In this document: positions 1-15,490 of the stretch, piece after piece
Numbering within the stretch: the first letter of the stretch is position 1
How the letters are laid out: each line of letters opens with the position of its first letter
Source of the DNA: Phycisphaeraceae bacterium
GTDB taxonomy: Bacteria > Planctomycetota > Phycisphaerae > Phycisphaerales > UBA1924
Assembly: GCA_020639135.1 (NCBI GenBank)
Contig: JACKHE010000004.1
Span: forward strand, 62,001-126,000
Length of the DNA stretch: 64,000 nt
Reading direction: 5' to 3'
Program-made: the position numbers and the translations under genes
Notes under the pieces: model-generated
What the model was told of the DNA's origin: nothing
The model's database searches: none
The model's input: the letters and a program-made list of their open reading frames with translations, nothing else

Positions 1-469
1 TCCCCATGTCGTACACGAACACATCGCGCGCGCCGTTCGCATCAATCACGTCCACCGTCTGCCCGGGGCCCATCGGCAGATTCAGCGCGCTCGAATCGCT
101 CGCGAACGCCACGAACCGACCGTCCGAGCTGATCGCCGGGTGCACGCTCGCCCCGGCGCCGAACGCGTTGAGGAAACCACCGCTGGCGCGCACTAGCGCG
201 CGCGTCTCGTAGTCGAACACGTACACATCGCTCACGCCGTTGTCGTCGTCGGGCGTCAGCCCGTCGTCCGAACTCTGGAACGCCATGTACCGCCCGTCGT
301 ACGACAGCGACGGATGACCCAGATGGCTCCCGATCGGCTCGCCCTGCGCATTCATCGGCGCCCGCTCCAGGCCCGCCGCCTCCGCGGCCCCGAACGTCAG
401 CAGCCCCGCGCAGAAACTCAACACCGATGCCAATGCACAGGCACGGCTCGACGAGAAACGATTGAACAT
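1..469 (-). CDS. Secreted beta-propeller (PD40/TolB-like) protein, 3' end cut by window
   Basis: The gene reads leftward off the window edge, so only the first 156 codons are present. It starts at an ATG preceded by GGAGGAGCGTG, a strong ribosome binding site. Residues 1-31 form a Sec signal peptide (basic start, hydrophobic core, AEA-type cleavage). Two propeller blades follow. Each has an S-x-DGR-(Y/F)-(M/V)-AF-x-S strand and a closing D-V-(Y/F)-V-(F/Y)-D strand, the usual PD40/TolB-like pattern, with D-x-NG turns between. Such proteins are exported, and their propellers usually bind partners or ligands. The substrate cannot be told from this fragment. The gene diverges from the thioredoxin-like gene at 942, and both face the palindrome-bearing intergenic region. 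Confidence 0.75.
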   Translation of the reverse strand, partial: MFNRFSSSRACALASVLSFCAGLLTFGAAEAAGLERAPMNAQGEPIGSHLGHPSLSYDGRYMAFQSSDDGLTPDDDNGVSDVYVFDYETRALVRASGGFLNAFGAGASVHPAISSDGRFVAFASDSSALNLPMGPGQTVDVIDANGARDVFVYDMG

Positions 470-617
470 CACGCTCCTCCAGCATGTCCCCGGGCACAAA
501 CAGCGTTCTGTCGTGACCCCCGGGGCCTCCCTGCCGGGGCGGACGATCGGACAAGCGATTCATCACGCCCGGCGTATCAGCGCGAGGCTACCACACGCCC
601 GATAACCGGGCAATATG

Positions 618-643
618 TTTTCGGACCCATTGAAGTCCGAAAA
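618..643. promoter_or_regulatory. Dyad in divergent intergenic region
   Basis: A 9-bp perfect inverted repeat (TTTTCGGAC / GTCCGAAAA) is separated by an 8-nt loop. It sits 149 bp upstream of the leftward propeller gene and about 300 bp upstream of the rightward thioredoxin-like gene. It could be an operator or a hairpin. No gene ends nearby that would need a terminator. The rest of 470-941 holds no convincing gene; the open frame running into the thioredoxin from 615 has no ribosome binding site. Confidence 0.35.
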
Positions 644-698
644 TGTCCGCCAGAAGGCCAAAACAGCCCGCATTGCCCCCCTAGGGCAGCCCACTGAA

Positions 699-730
699 AT
701 GGCTGACGTGTCCCGGGACACGTCAGCCAT
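699..730. promoter_or_regulatory. 32-bp perfect palindrome, possible operator
   Basis: The arm ATGGCTGACGTGTCCC (699-714) is followed directly by its exact reverse complement (715-730), with no spacer. The absence of a loop argues against a transcription terminator and for a symmetric protein-binding site. It contains two GGGACACGTC half-sites pointing away from the centre. The same 10-mer recurs in a second 32-bp near-palindrome at 35362. It lies about 210 bp upstream of the thioredoxin-like start. Confidence 0.45.
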
Positions 731-941
731 CAGAATCCGCGATCACTCCGACCAATCCCTGTTCCATTCGTGGTTATCCAACACCGGCTCGTGCATCTCG
801 ATGATCCCCGATCCCGTGCCGCGCGGGAACACACCGGCGCCCCACACCGTAGAGCCATGCACGCAAGGGAATAGTCTCACTACCGACCCGGTTGAACCGA
901 TGCAGACATCCACCACCACCAGTCCCCGGAGGCCCACTACC

Positions 942-1484
942 ATGCGACACCGAAACACACTCATCCCCGCCATGGCCCTGGCCCTCCTCGCCGGCGCCGC
1001 CACGCTCATTTCCGCGCCACACGCCACAGCCGCCAACAACAACGCCGCCCCCGCCATCGGCGCCGCCGCCCCCGCCTGGACACTCAAGGATCCCGACGGC
1101 GTCGAGCACTCACTCGCCGACTACCGAGGCAAGGTCGTCGTCCTCGACTTCTGGGCCACCTGGTGCGGGCCCTGCAAGCAGGCCATGCCCGGCGTGCAGA
1201 AACTCCATGAGGACTACAAGGACCGCGGCGTCGTCGTGATCGGCATGAACGGCAGCGAGCGCGGCGGCGACCCCGCCGGCTACATGAAGTCCAAGGGATT
1301 CACCTACCTCCTCCTGCTCAACTCCGAAGAAGTCATGCCCGACTACGGCGTCCGCGGCATCCCCGCATTCTTCGTCATCGGCGCCGACGGCAAGCTCGCC
1401 TGGCAGGGTTCCGGATCCGGCGAGAAGACCCACAAGCAACTCGTCCAGGCCGTCGATCTCGAACTCAAGAAGATCAGGTCCTGA
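942..1484 (+). CDS. TlpA-like exported thioredoxin-fold protein
   Basis: This 180-aa protein is a periplasmic or lipid-proximal thiol-disulfide oxidoreductase of the TlpA/ResA type. Residues 1-31 are a signal peptide (MRHRN, then a hydrophobic run ending in ATAAN). The redoxin fold starts at 'APAWTLKDPDG'. The active site W-C-G-P-C-K is near residue 75, and the cis-proline loop G-I-P-A-F is near residue 143. The ATG at 942 is preferred because GGAGG ends 9 nt upstream. An in-frame ATG at 900 lacks such a site. The gene is monocistronic, followed by a hairpin at 1523-1550. TlpA proteins usually reduce cytochrome c apoproteins or other exported thiols. The actual partner is unknown, although a multiheme cytochrome operon exists elsewhere in this window. 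Confidence 0.88.
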   Translation: MRHRNTLIPAMALALLAGAATLISAPHATAANNNAAPAIGAAAPAWTLKDPDGVEHSLADYRGKVVVLDFWATWCGPCKQAMPGVQKLHEDYKDRGVVVIGMNGSERGGDPAGYMKSKGFTYLLLLNSEEVMPDYGVRGIPAFFVIGADGKLAWQGSGSGEKTHKQLVQAVDLELKKIRS

Positions 1485-1522
1485 TCTCCACAAGAGCGCC
1501 CGCACGACTTTGAAACCACAAC

Positions 1523-1550
1523 AACCGGCGCGCCGCATCGGCCGCCGGTT
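1523..1550 (+). terminator. Weak terminator after thioredoxin-like gene
   Basis: The inverted repeat AACCGGCG / CGCCGGTT encloses a 12-nt loop and is followed by CTTTGT. It starts 39 nt past the thioredoxin stop. The U-tract is short, so termination may be partial. Confidence 0.45.
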
Positions 1551-1572
1551 CTTTGTGCGCCGACACCGCAAG

Positions 1573-1597
1573 AAAAAAGCCCGGGTCGCCCCGGGCT
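1573..1597 (-). terminator. Rho-independent terminator of the rpoBC operon
   Basis: On the minus strand an 8-bp stem (AGCCCGGG / CCCGGGCT, loop of 4) is followed directly by six T. It begins 32 nt beyond the rpoC stop codon. This is the clearest intrinsic terminator in the left half of the window and marks the operon end. Confidence 0.85.
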
Positions 1598-1628
1598 CAT
1601 TCGTGCTTGAAGTTGCAGTGAACGAGGC

Positions 1629-6023
<4,395 letters not shown>

Positions 6024-6141
6024 GCGTGCGAGTCTCCCGCGTAGGGGGTGAGATCCGATCTGTGCCGCGCACCGTCAAAACGACTCCCGGCCACCGCCCC
6101 GCGCGATCCGGGCGGCCGCCGTCCTCTCCCGCGCCGGGCGA

Positions 6142-6747
6142 TCAGCCCAGCGGCGTGCCGTTGACCGGCGGGATCACCCGCCAGCCGCCCTCACGATTCT
6201 CGACACGGATGTTCACCGGCGGCTTGCCGACAACGCCCACCTCGAAGACCACCACGCCCTCCTCCTCGAGGATCTGGTGCGCCTCCAGCGTCTTGAAATC
6301 GCCGATGAACAGCGACAACGCCAGCTCGCCCTGGGACTTGTCCTCGGGCTTGTCCAGCATGTTCTGGATGTTCCCGCCGATCGTCTTCAGCGCATCGGTC
6401 CCCGGCGCCTCCGCGACGCAGATCTCCGCCGCGCCGAGCAGGTCGCCAGCCTTGAGACGGTTCATGTACGTGTTCAGCGCCGCGGTCGCGGAAGAGTCGT
6501 CCAGCGCCACCTTCGCCGGAGCGGCGTCGGCCGTCGGCGCGGGCTTGGAAGACGTCCCGGCAGGCTTGGCCCCCTGGGCGACTTCGCCGCCGCCCTTGGC
6601 GACGTGCGAATCCTTCATCGGCGCCGTCGAGGCCCCGCCGCCGCCGCCGCCCGACGAGTTCCCGCCGCCCTTGCCGCAACCGACCAGCGCCAGCGCGCAG
6701 GCCGCGGCCACGATCACCATCCCGTTGCGTTGCATCCTGTTGAGCAT
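6142..6747 (-). CDS. Lipoprotein of unknown function between rpoB and rpoC
   Basis: This 201-aa protein has a type II signal peptide with lipobox L-V-G-C (Cys24). A Gly/Ser/Ala/Pro-rich linker to about residue 90 follows, then a compact alpha/beta C-terminal half that begins 'ATAALNTYMNRLKAGD'. That helical start resembles the opening of NTF2/SnoaL- or DUF4878-like lipoproteins, but the match is too weak to name a family. A ribosome binding site (GGGAG, 7 nt from ATG) supports the start. It lies in the same direction as rpoB and rpoC, with short gaps (72 and 118 nt) on both sides, so it should be transcribed at polymerase-gene level. A G/C-rich hairpin sits just upstream. Nothing in the protein suggests a role in transcription. 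Confidence 0.85.
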   Translation of the reverse strand: MLNRMQRNGMVIVAAACALALVGCGKGGGNSSGGGGGGASTAPMKDSHVAKGGGEVAQGAKPAGTSSKPAPTADAAPAKVALDDSSATAALNTYMNRLKAGDLLGAAEICVAEAPGTDALKTIGGNIQNMLDKPEDKSQGELALSLFIGDFKTLEAHQILEEEGVVVFEVGVVGKPPVNIRVENREGGWRVIPPVNGTPLG

Positions 6748-6764
6748 CTTGCGTCTCCCTCACG

Positions 6765-6788
6765 CGCCCCCCATGTGTCCGGGGGGCG
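6765..6788 (-). promoter_or_regulatory. Hairpin between rpoB and the lipoprotein gene
   Basis: CGCCCCCC (6765-6772) pairs with GGGGGGCG (6781-6788) across an 8-nt loop. There is no T-tract, so this is not a strong terminator. It could slow polymerase, mark an RNA-processing site or stabilise the rpoB mRNA 3' end before the inserted lipoprotein gene. Confidence 0.45.
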
Positions 6789-6819
6789 GGCAAGCCTGTG
6801 TGTGATCCGACCCGGCGCC

Positions 6820-10638
<3,819 letters not shown>

Positions 10639-10854
10639 CGACATCCTCACGATGGATGCTGCAGCCGGGGCCCACAACCGCGCCTGTCGTCACGATGCCC
10701 GCAACAACGGTCAACAACAACGGTCAGCGATGTGCGCCTCGGCTGAACAAGATAGGGGAGAGTTCCGCGCCGAATCCCGGATAGTAGCCCACGGGAAACC
10801 CCAGTGCAAACCGCCCCAGGGGCCCTTTTTCTTGCCACCACCGGCAAACAAGGG

Positions 10855-10884
10855 CCGGGCCGCCCCCAGACGAGGACGGCCCGG
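10855..10884 (-). terminator. Attenuator-like hairpin between rplL and rpoB
   Basis: CCGGGCCG (10855-10862) pairs with CGGCCCGG (10877-10884) across a 14-nt loop. It lies 66 nt after rplL and about 215 nt before rpoB. No U-tract follows directly. Partial termination between rplL and rpoB is well known in other bacteria, where it makes ribosomal proteins more abundant than polymerase subunits. The same role is inferred here. Confidence 0.5.
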
Positions 10885-10949
10885 TGATAATCCTGACAGT
10901 TCCCGAATCTCGTCGCGACAATCGCGGCAAGATCCGTATGGAGAAGACG

Positions 10950-11360
10950 TTACTTGAGCTCGACCGTCGCGCCGGCCTCTTCCAGAGACTTCTTCAGGGC
11001 CTCCGCGTCGTCCTTGCTCAGCCCCTCCTTCACAGGGTTCGGGGCGCCATCGACGAGGTCCTTCGCCTCCTTCAGGCCCAGGCCGGTCGCCTCGCGGACC
11101 GCCTTGATCACCTGAATCTTCTTGTCGCCGGCGGACGCCAGGATCACGTCGAACGAGGACTTCTCCTCGGCAGCCCCGCCACCGCCGCCGCCATCGGCCG
11201 GACCGGCCATCATGACAGCGCCGCCAGCCGCGGCCTCGATCCCGTACGTCTCCTTCATGTAATCACCCAGATCCACGGCGTCCTTCAGGGTCAGGCCCGC
11301 CAGCTCGTCACCGAGCTTGCTGATCGAGGCGGAAAACTCTTTCGTTGCGGTCTCGGACAT
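10950..11360 (-). CDS. rplL: 50S ribosomal protein L7/L12
   Basis: This 136-aa protein is the stalk protein that recruits translation factors. It has the expected layout: an N-terminal dimerisation helix pair (residues 1-45), a flexible Ala/Gly/Glu hinge (about residues 45-68) and the C-terminal factor-binding domain 'SFDVILASAGDKKIQVIKAVRE...TGLGLKEAKDLVDGAP'. AGGA stands 8 nt before the ATG. It follows rplJ in the leftward operon, after a 175-nt gap that holds two small hairpins. Confidence 0.97.
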   Translation of the reverse strand: MSETATKEFSASISKLGDELAGLTLKDAVDLGDYMKETYGIEAAAGGAVMMAGPADGGGGGGAAEEKSSFDVILASAGDKKIQVIKAVREATGLGLKEAKDLVDGAPNPVKEGLSKDDAEALKKSLEEAGATVELK

Positions 11361-11428
11361 TGTTCAGTTCCTTCTATCTTGGGCGCCGGGCTGGCTGCCC
11401 GATCACTCCTGCACAATCCCGGAGAGGG

Positions 11429-11444
11429 GCCGAGACGTCTCGGC
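11429..11444 (-). promoter_or_regulatory. Small palindromic hairpin upstream of rplL
   Basis: GCCGAGACGTCTCGGC is a perfect 16-bp palindrome in the rplJ-rplL gap. As RNA it gives a 6-bp stem with an ACGT loop. A second 5-bp hairpin lies at 11387-11401. Either could affect the relative expression of L10 and L12. No T-tract follows. Confidence 0.35.
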
Positions 11445-11535
11445 TCTTTAACCCGCCGCCCCCGAATCGGGGACCCAGGGCCAGTCCGGATGGTTGTTCT
11501 CAGTTCATTCCGCTCCGACCGGACCGAGCGAACGC

Positions 11536-12081
11536 TCAGTTGATCTTCGCGATCGTCTCTCCCTTTTCCAGCTTCTCCTCGATCGCCTTGACGATCCCCA
11601 GAAGGCGACCGCCGGGACCCTTGACCTGGGCCATCAGGTTCCGCCCGGGGCTCAGGATCAGCGTGATGTTCTGCGCGATCGCCTCGTCCCTCGTCGGGTA
11701 CTTGCTCAGCGCCTTGACGCCCTCCTCGCCGGCGAACAGCTCGCCGTCAAGGATCGCGCCCTTGAGCTCCAGCTCCTCGATCTCCTTCGCCCACTTGACC
11801 AGCTCGCGGGCCACGTCGATCACCGACTCCCCGCCCCAGGTCAGCGCGCTCGGGCCCTCGAGCAGCTCCGAGAGCCCGCTCATCGGTGTCTCGCTCACCG
11901 CCTTCCTGGCCAGCGCGTTCCGCACCACCATGACCTTGATCCCGTTCTCGATCAGGCCCATCCGGAAACGGTTGTTCTCGTTCGCGCCGATGCCGCGGAT
12001 CGAGATCACCACCGCGTTCTCCGTGTCGCCCAGGCGATCCTGGTAGTCACGGATCATCATCTCTTTGACTGGCTTGCTCAT
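11536..12081 (-). CDS. rplJ: 50S ribosomal protein L10
   Basis: This 181-aa protein anchors L7/L12 dimers to the ribosome. The N-terminal 'MSKPVKEMMIRDYQDRLG' region and the 'GIKVMVVRNALARKAV' segment near residue 50 are typical of L10. The C-terminal helix that binds L12 is present and ends 'KLEKGETIAKIN'. AGGA stands 6 nt upstream of the ATG. It sits between rplA and rplL, the standard order. Confidence 0.95.
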   Translation of the reverse strand: MSKPVKEMMIRDYQDRLGDTENAVVISIRGIGANENNRFRMGLIENGIKVMVVRNALARKAVSETPMSGLSELLEGPSALTWGGESVIDVARELVKWAKEIEELELKGAILDGELFAGEEGVKALSKYPTRDEAIAQNITLILSPGRNLMAQVKGPGGRLLGIVKAIEEKLEKGETIAKIN

Positions 12082-12132
12082 CGCGATTCCTCAATCGCCG
12101 GCGCGCGCATCGCGACCGGCGTCAATGCAGTC

Positions 12133-12855
12133 TCACTCGGCGCCCTCGGTGTGCGCGATCTGAACGCCCGGCGTCATCGTCCCGCTGATCGTGATCTTCC
12201 TGATGAACGCGCCCTTCGTCGTCGTCGGACGAAGTCGCATGATCGTCTGGATGAAGTGCTCCACGTTCGCGGACAGGTCCTCCGCCGAGAAGCTCATCTT
12301 CCCGACGCCCGCGTTGATGTTCCCGCTCTTGTCGTTGCGGTACTCCACCTTGCCAGCCGCGTACTCCTTCACCGCGTCCGCAACGTTGGGAGTCACCGTC
12401 CCCGCCTTCGGGGAGGGCATCAGGCCCTTCGGACCGAGCACGCGGCCGAGCTTGCTGATCACGCGCATCATGTCCGGTGTCGCCACCGCCACGTCGAAGT
12501 CGAAGAACCCCTTCTCGATCTCCGCGACCAGCTCCTCGCCGCCCGCCTTGATCGCGCCGGCGCCCAGCGCCTCCTTCACCGCGTCGCCCTGGCAGAACGC
12601 CACGACGCGCTTCGACTTGCCGATGCCGTTGGGCAGCGCCACCGCGCCGCGGATCTGCTGGTCCGCCTGCTTCGGATCGATGTTCAGGTGCATCGACAGC
12701 TCCACCGTCTGGTCGAACTTCGGGCCCTTGAACGACTTCACCTTCGCCACCGCCTCCTGCACCGGCAGGGCGCCGCCCGGCTTCTGCAGCGAGTTCTCGA
12801 ACGTGCGGCGACCCATCCGACGAGGCTTCTTCGGCGCTTCAACTGTCTTGGCCAT
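12133..12855 (-). CDS. rplA: 50S ribosomal protein L1
   Basis: This 240-aa protein forms the L1 stalk and commonly represses its own operon by binding the mRNA leader. The L1 signature 'GPKGLMPSPKAGTVT' is at about residues 140-154. 'VELSMHLNIDPKQADQQIRG' in the first domain is also typical. The N-terminal 20 residues are basic. It begins only 4 nt after the rplK stop, so the two are translated together. Confidence 0.97.
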   Translation of the reverse strand: MAKTVEAPKKPRRMGRRTFENSLQKPGGALPVQEAVAKVKSFKGPKFDQTVELSMHLNIDPKQADQQIRGAVALPNGIGKSKRVVAFCQGDAVKEALGAGAIKAGGEELVAEIEKGFFDFDVAVATPDMMRVISKLGRVLGPKGLMPSPKAGTVTPNVADAVKEYAAGKVEYRNDKSGNINAGVGKMSFSAEDLSANVEHFIQTIMRLRPTTTKGAFIRKITISGTMTPGVQIAHTEGAE

Positions 12856-12859
12856 CGCT

Positions 12860-13285
12860 TCAGCCCTCCACCGTCACGCCCAGAGAGCGGGCGGTGCCCT
12901 CGATCATCCGCATCGCGGATTCGATCGAGCTCGCGTTCAGGTCTTCCATCTTCTCCCGCGCGATCGACTCGCACTGGGCGCGGGTGATCTTCCCGACCTT
13001 CTCCGTGTTGGGCCGCCCCGACCCCTTGTCAACGCCCGCAGCCTCCTTCACCAGCACCGACGCCGGAGAGGACTTGATCTGCATGTCGAACGAGCGGTCG
13101 TTGTACACCGTGACGATGCAGCCAACGACCTTGCCGTTGAGCGCGCCCGTCGCCGCGTTGAACTGCTGGATGAACTGCCCCGGATTCACGCCGTTGGCGC
13201 CCAGCACCGGACCCAGCGGAGGCGCAGGCGTCGCCTGCCCGCCCGGGGCCATGATCTTGAACTGCGCAGTGATCTCTTTGGCCAT
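12860..13285 (-). CDS. rplK: 50S ribosomal protein L11
   Basis: This 141-aa protein is part of the GTPase-associated centre. The N-terminal block 'MAKEITAQFKIMAPGGQATPAPPLGP' and the 'GANGVNPGQFIQQFN' loop match L11 closely. The C-terminal rRNA-binding domain ends 'MIEGTARSLGVTVEG'. The frame is open further upstream, but the ATG at 13285 follows a ribosome binding site (GAGG, 6 nt) and gives the normal family length. It is the first gene of the operon. The usual upstream neighbours nusG, secE and tRNA-Trp are absent here. Confidence 0.97.
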   Translation of the reverse strand: MAKEITAQFKIMAPGGQATPAPPLGPVLGANGVNPGQFIQQFNAATGALNGKVVGCIVTVYNDRSFDMQIKSSPASVLVKEAAGVDKGSGRPNTEKVGKITRAQCESIAREKMEDLNASSIESAMRMIEGTARSLGVTVEG

Positions 13286-13674
13286 GGCTGTCCTCACCTC
13301 CCGGACCACCGGCCCTGCCACAAACAGGGCTCGCGTCAATCGGCCAATCGACGCCGGCTTCCGGTAAACGGTTCAAGCTGATCTCGCCCCACCAACAACC
13401 CGGACATCCCGGGTCTGGGGCCGAGCAGTGTAGCCCCCCCGATCACCCGGACAACTCCGGCGACACCGATCGTCTCCCCGCCCCCCACCGATCAAAAACC
13501 GCACAGCGCGCTGCACTTCGTCACCCCCTCCATATTGCTGCCCGCCTCCAGCGCGGTACGATACTCCCCAAGAGTTCCACACCCCGGCGTCCGCATTGCG
13601 CGTTAAGGCCCCAGGGCCTCCCCCAGGCCCAGGTCGTTCCGCCACGCCGCGCGGACCCGCTGGAGATGTTCAGC
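13286..13674. promoter_or_regulatory. Divergent intergenic region with ribosomal operon leader
   Basis: These 389 nt separate leftward rplK from the rightward amidohydrolase-like gene and must hold both promoters. A small inverted repeat (ACCCGG / CCGGGT, loop of 5) at 13398-13414 would lie in the rplK leader, where L1 autoregulation acts in other bacteria. I could not pick a convincing -35/-10 pair, and I see no tRNA or other gene. Confidence 0.4.
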
Positions 13675-14583
13675 ATGGTCATCGACTTCCGCACCCGGAT
13701 CGCCAGCGCCAGCGAGCCGTACCCGGACAACGCCCCCAGCGCCGCCGTTATCGCGGGCTACGAATCCGCCACCCAGTGCGTCGATGCCGCCGTCGTCGTC
13801 GGTGAACGCTGCGACCGACTCGGCCACCACATCACCGCCGAGACCGTCGCCGACTTCGTCAACCAGGAGCCCACCCGACGCGTCGGATTCGCCGCCATCG
13901 ACGCCACCGCCGACTCCGTCGCCGAGGACATCGATCGCGCCGTCGAGCTCGGCTGCTCCGGCATCGCGCTCGCCCCGGCCGACCAGGGCGTCCGCCCCAC
14001 CGACGACCGCTGCCTCCGCACGCTCGAACTTGCCGCGGACAAGCAGCTCCCCGTGCTCGTCGCCAACCCCCTGCTCACCACCGATCCCCGCAGCGTCGCC
14101 GAGTTCGCGCGCCCGACGCTCCTCGACGACGCCGCCAGATCGATCGACGGGCTCTTCATGATCCTCGGAGACCTCCACGTCTTCCAGGACGAAGCGCTCC
14201 TCATGATCGCCCGGCATGACAACTGCTTCGCCGAGATCAGCGCCGTCGCCGCAACCACCTGGTCCCTCCGGCAGACACTCATCAACGCCTACGAACGCAA
14301 CGCCATCGACAAGCTCTTCCTCGGCTCCGGCTACCCCAACGAGAAGCCCGGCGCCCTCATCGAGCGCCTCTACACCCTCAACCCCGCCGCCGCAGGCGCC
14401 GCCGCCCTGCCCGTCATCCCACGCCGGCACATCCAGGGCATCGTCGAGCGCGAGGCCTTCGAACTCGTCGGGATCGAGCACTTCGCCCCCAGACGCACCG
14501 CCGCCGCCAAGGCCGCCGAGCAGCCCACAACCATCATCACCGACGCGGCCCGCCGGAGCCTCAGAACGCCCACCGCGAACTGA
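13675..14583 (+). CDS. Amidohydrolase-like TIM-barrel protein lacking metal ligands
   Basis: This 302-aa protein has the layout of amidohydrolase family 2. An initial 'VID' strand is followed by a barrel rich in A-x-D and E-x-G-C motifs, and a C-terminal 'LFLGSGYPNEKPGALIERL' segment. The family normally begins I-D-x-H-x-H, with both histidines binding the metal; here the positions read R-T-R. The late aspartate of the usual G-S-D-Y-P motif is glycine (GSGYP). With three ligands gone it is probably a pseudoenzyme or binds something else. The start at 13675 has GGAG 9 nt upstream. It is followed 16 nt later by the NAD(P)HX epimerase gene. Confidence 0.7.
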   Translation: MVIDFRTRIASASEPYPDNAPSAAVIAGYESATQCVDAAVVVGERCDRLGHHITAETVADFVNQEPTRRVGFAAIDATADSVAEDIDRAVELGCSGIALAPADQGVRPTDDRCLRTLELAADKQLPVLVANPLLTTDPRSVAEFARPTLLDDAARSIDGLFMILGDLHVFQDEALLMIARHDNCFAEISAVAATTWSLRQTLINAYERNAIDKLFLGSGYPNEKPGALIERLYTLNPAAAGAAALPVIPRRHIQGIVEREAFELVGIEHFAPRRTAAAKAAEQPTTIITDAARRSLRTPTAN

Positions 14584-14599
14584 CACCGGCCCACCCGGA

Positions 14600-15316
14600 A
14601 TGACCCCCCGCACCGATCCCCCGCCCGTCTTCACCCGTGAAGCCGTCCGCGAGGTCGATCGCCGCTGCATCGAAGACTTCCACATCCCCGGCGTCGTCCT
14701 CATGGAAAACGCCGCAAGCGCCCTCGCGCAGCGCGCGCTCGCCATGCTCGGCGCGCACGACCTCGACAGCGCCTGCGTCCTCGCCGGCCCGGGCAACAAT
14801 GGGGGCGACGGCTTCGCCCTCGCGCGAAAACTCCACAACGCCGGCGTCCCGGCCGTCATCGCCCTCCTCGCCGACCCCGACCGCATCGCCGGCGATGCGC
14901 GCACCAACCTCGACATCGCCCGCGCGATGCGCCTGACCCTCCTCGGCATCGAATCCCACGATCAGCTCGACAGCGCGCGCGACGCCGCCGGACGCTCCCC
15001 CCTGCTCGTCGATGCCCTCCTGGGCACCGGCCTGACCTGCGCGCCCCGCGAACGCATCGCCGACGCCATCGCATGGTGCAACAACCAGCGCTCGCCCGTC
15101 CTCGCCGTTGACCTCCCCAGCGGCCTCGACTGCGACACCGGCCGGCCCCTGGGCGAGACCATCCGCGCCAACCACACCGTCACCTTCGTCGGCTGGAAGC
15201 AGGGCTTCACCAACCCCGACGCGAGGCAATACACCGGCGACATCACCGTCGGCGACATCGGCGCGCCAATCGAACTCATCCGCGCCCTGACCCGTGCCAC
15301 GACCTGGCTCCGCTAG
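14600..15316 (+). CDS. nnrE: NAD(P)H-hydrate epimerase (YjeF N-terminal domain)
   Basis: This 238-aa protein repairs damaged cofactor by interconverting the R and S forms of NAD(P)HX. Conserved motifs are 'MENAA' near residue 35, 'GPGNNGGDG' near residue 65 and 'VDLPSGLDCDTG' near residue 170. Only the epimerase domain is present. The ADP-dependent dehydratase, often fused to it, must be elsewhere. No strong ribosome binding site precedes the ATG, which lies 16 nt after the previous stop, so coupling is likely. The last six residues and the stop codon are encoded inside a dispersed hairpin repeat (15291-15328), so the native C-terminus seems to have been replaced. Confidence 0.9.
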   Translation: MTPRTDPPPVFTREAVREVDRRCIEDFHIPGVVLMENAASALAQRALAMLGAHDLDSACVLAGPGNNGGDGFALARKLHNAGVPAVIALLADPDRIAGDARTNLDIARAMRLTLLGIESHDQLDSARDAAGRSPLLVDALLGTGLTCAPRERIADAIAWCNNQRSPVLAVDLPSGLDCDTGRPLGETIRANHTVTFVGWKQGFTNPDARQYTGDITVGDIGAPIELIRALTRATTWLR

Positions 15317-15328
15317 GTCGTGCTCCCC
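15291..15328 (+). repeat. Dispersed hairpin repeat, copy A
   Basis: The unit is CCCGTGC, then arm CACGACCTGGC, loop TCC, arm GCTAGGTCGTG, then CTCCCC. One stem position is mismatched. It overlaps the 3' end of the epimerase gene and supplies its stop codon. Copies B and C follow at once; D and F lie at 21.35 and 31.98 kb. Confidence 0.75.
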
Positions 15329-15338
15329 TCTATTTCCA

Positions 15339-15375
15339 CGTGCCACGACCTGGCTCCGCCAGGTCGTGCTTCCCC
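15339..15375 (+). repeat. Dispersed hairpin repeat, copy B
   Basis: The arm CACGACCTGGC (15344-15354) pairs perfectly with GCCAGGTCGTG (15358-15368) around TCC. It is flanked by CGTGC and CTTCCCC, as in the other copies. With copy A it may also act as a terminator between the convergent epimerase and RND genes. Confidence 0.78.
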
Positions 15376-15383
15376 ATTCTTCC

Positions 15384-15420
15384 CCCGTGCCACCACCCGC
15401 CGCTTCGGCGCTGTGGTGTC
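15384..15420 (+). repeat. Dispersed hairpin repeat, diverged copy C
   Basis: CCCGTGC is followed by CACCAC...GTGGTG arms around an inner GCCG-CTT-CGGC hairpin. The arms differ from A and B, but they still pair, and the 5' flank is identical. Confidence 0.55.
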
Positions 15421-15490
15421 CGTTGGATCAACCGTGATCAGCAAGACAACTCCGAGACGGCGTGCAGCGGCGCAGCCAATCCCGCGTTGA

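Noticed and set aside
615..941. Longer start for the thioredoxin-like protein
   Set aside because: The extension has no ribosome binding site and spans the palindrome. The ATG at 942 has GGAGG and begins a normal signal peptide.
15291..15420. Possible CRISPR array
   Set aside because: Three hairpins in a row, but the units differ in arm sequence, have no regular spacers and no cas genes nearby. They fit a dispersed hairpin repeat instead.
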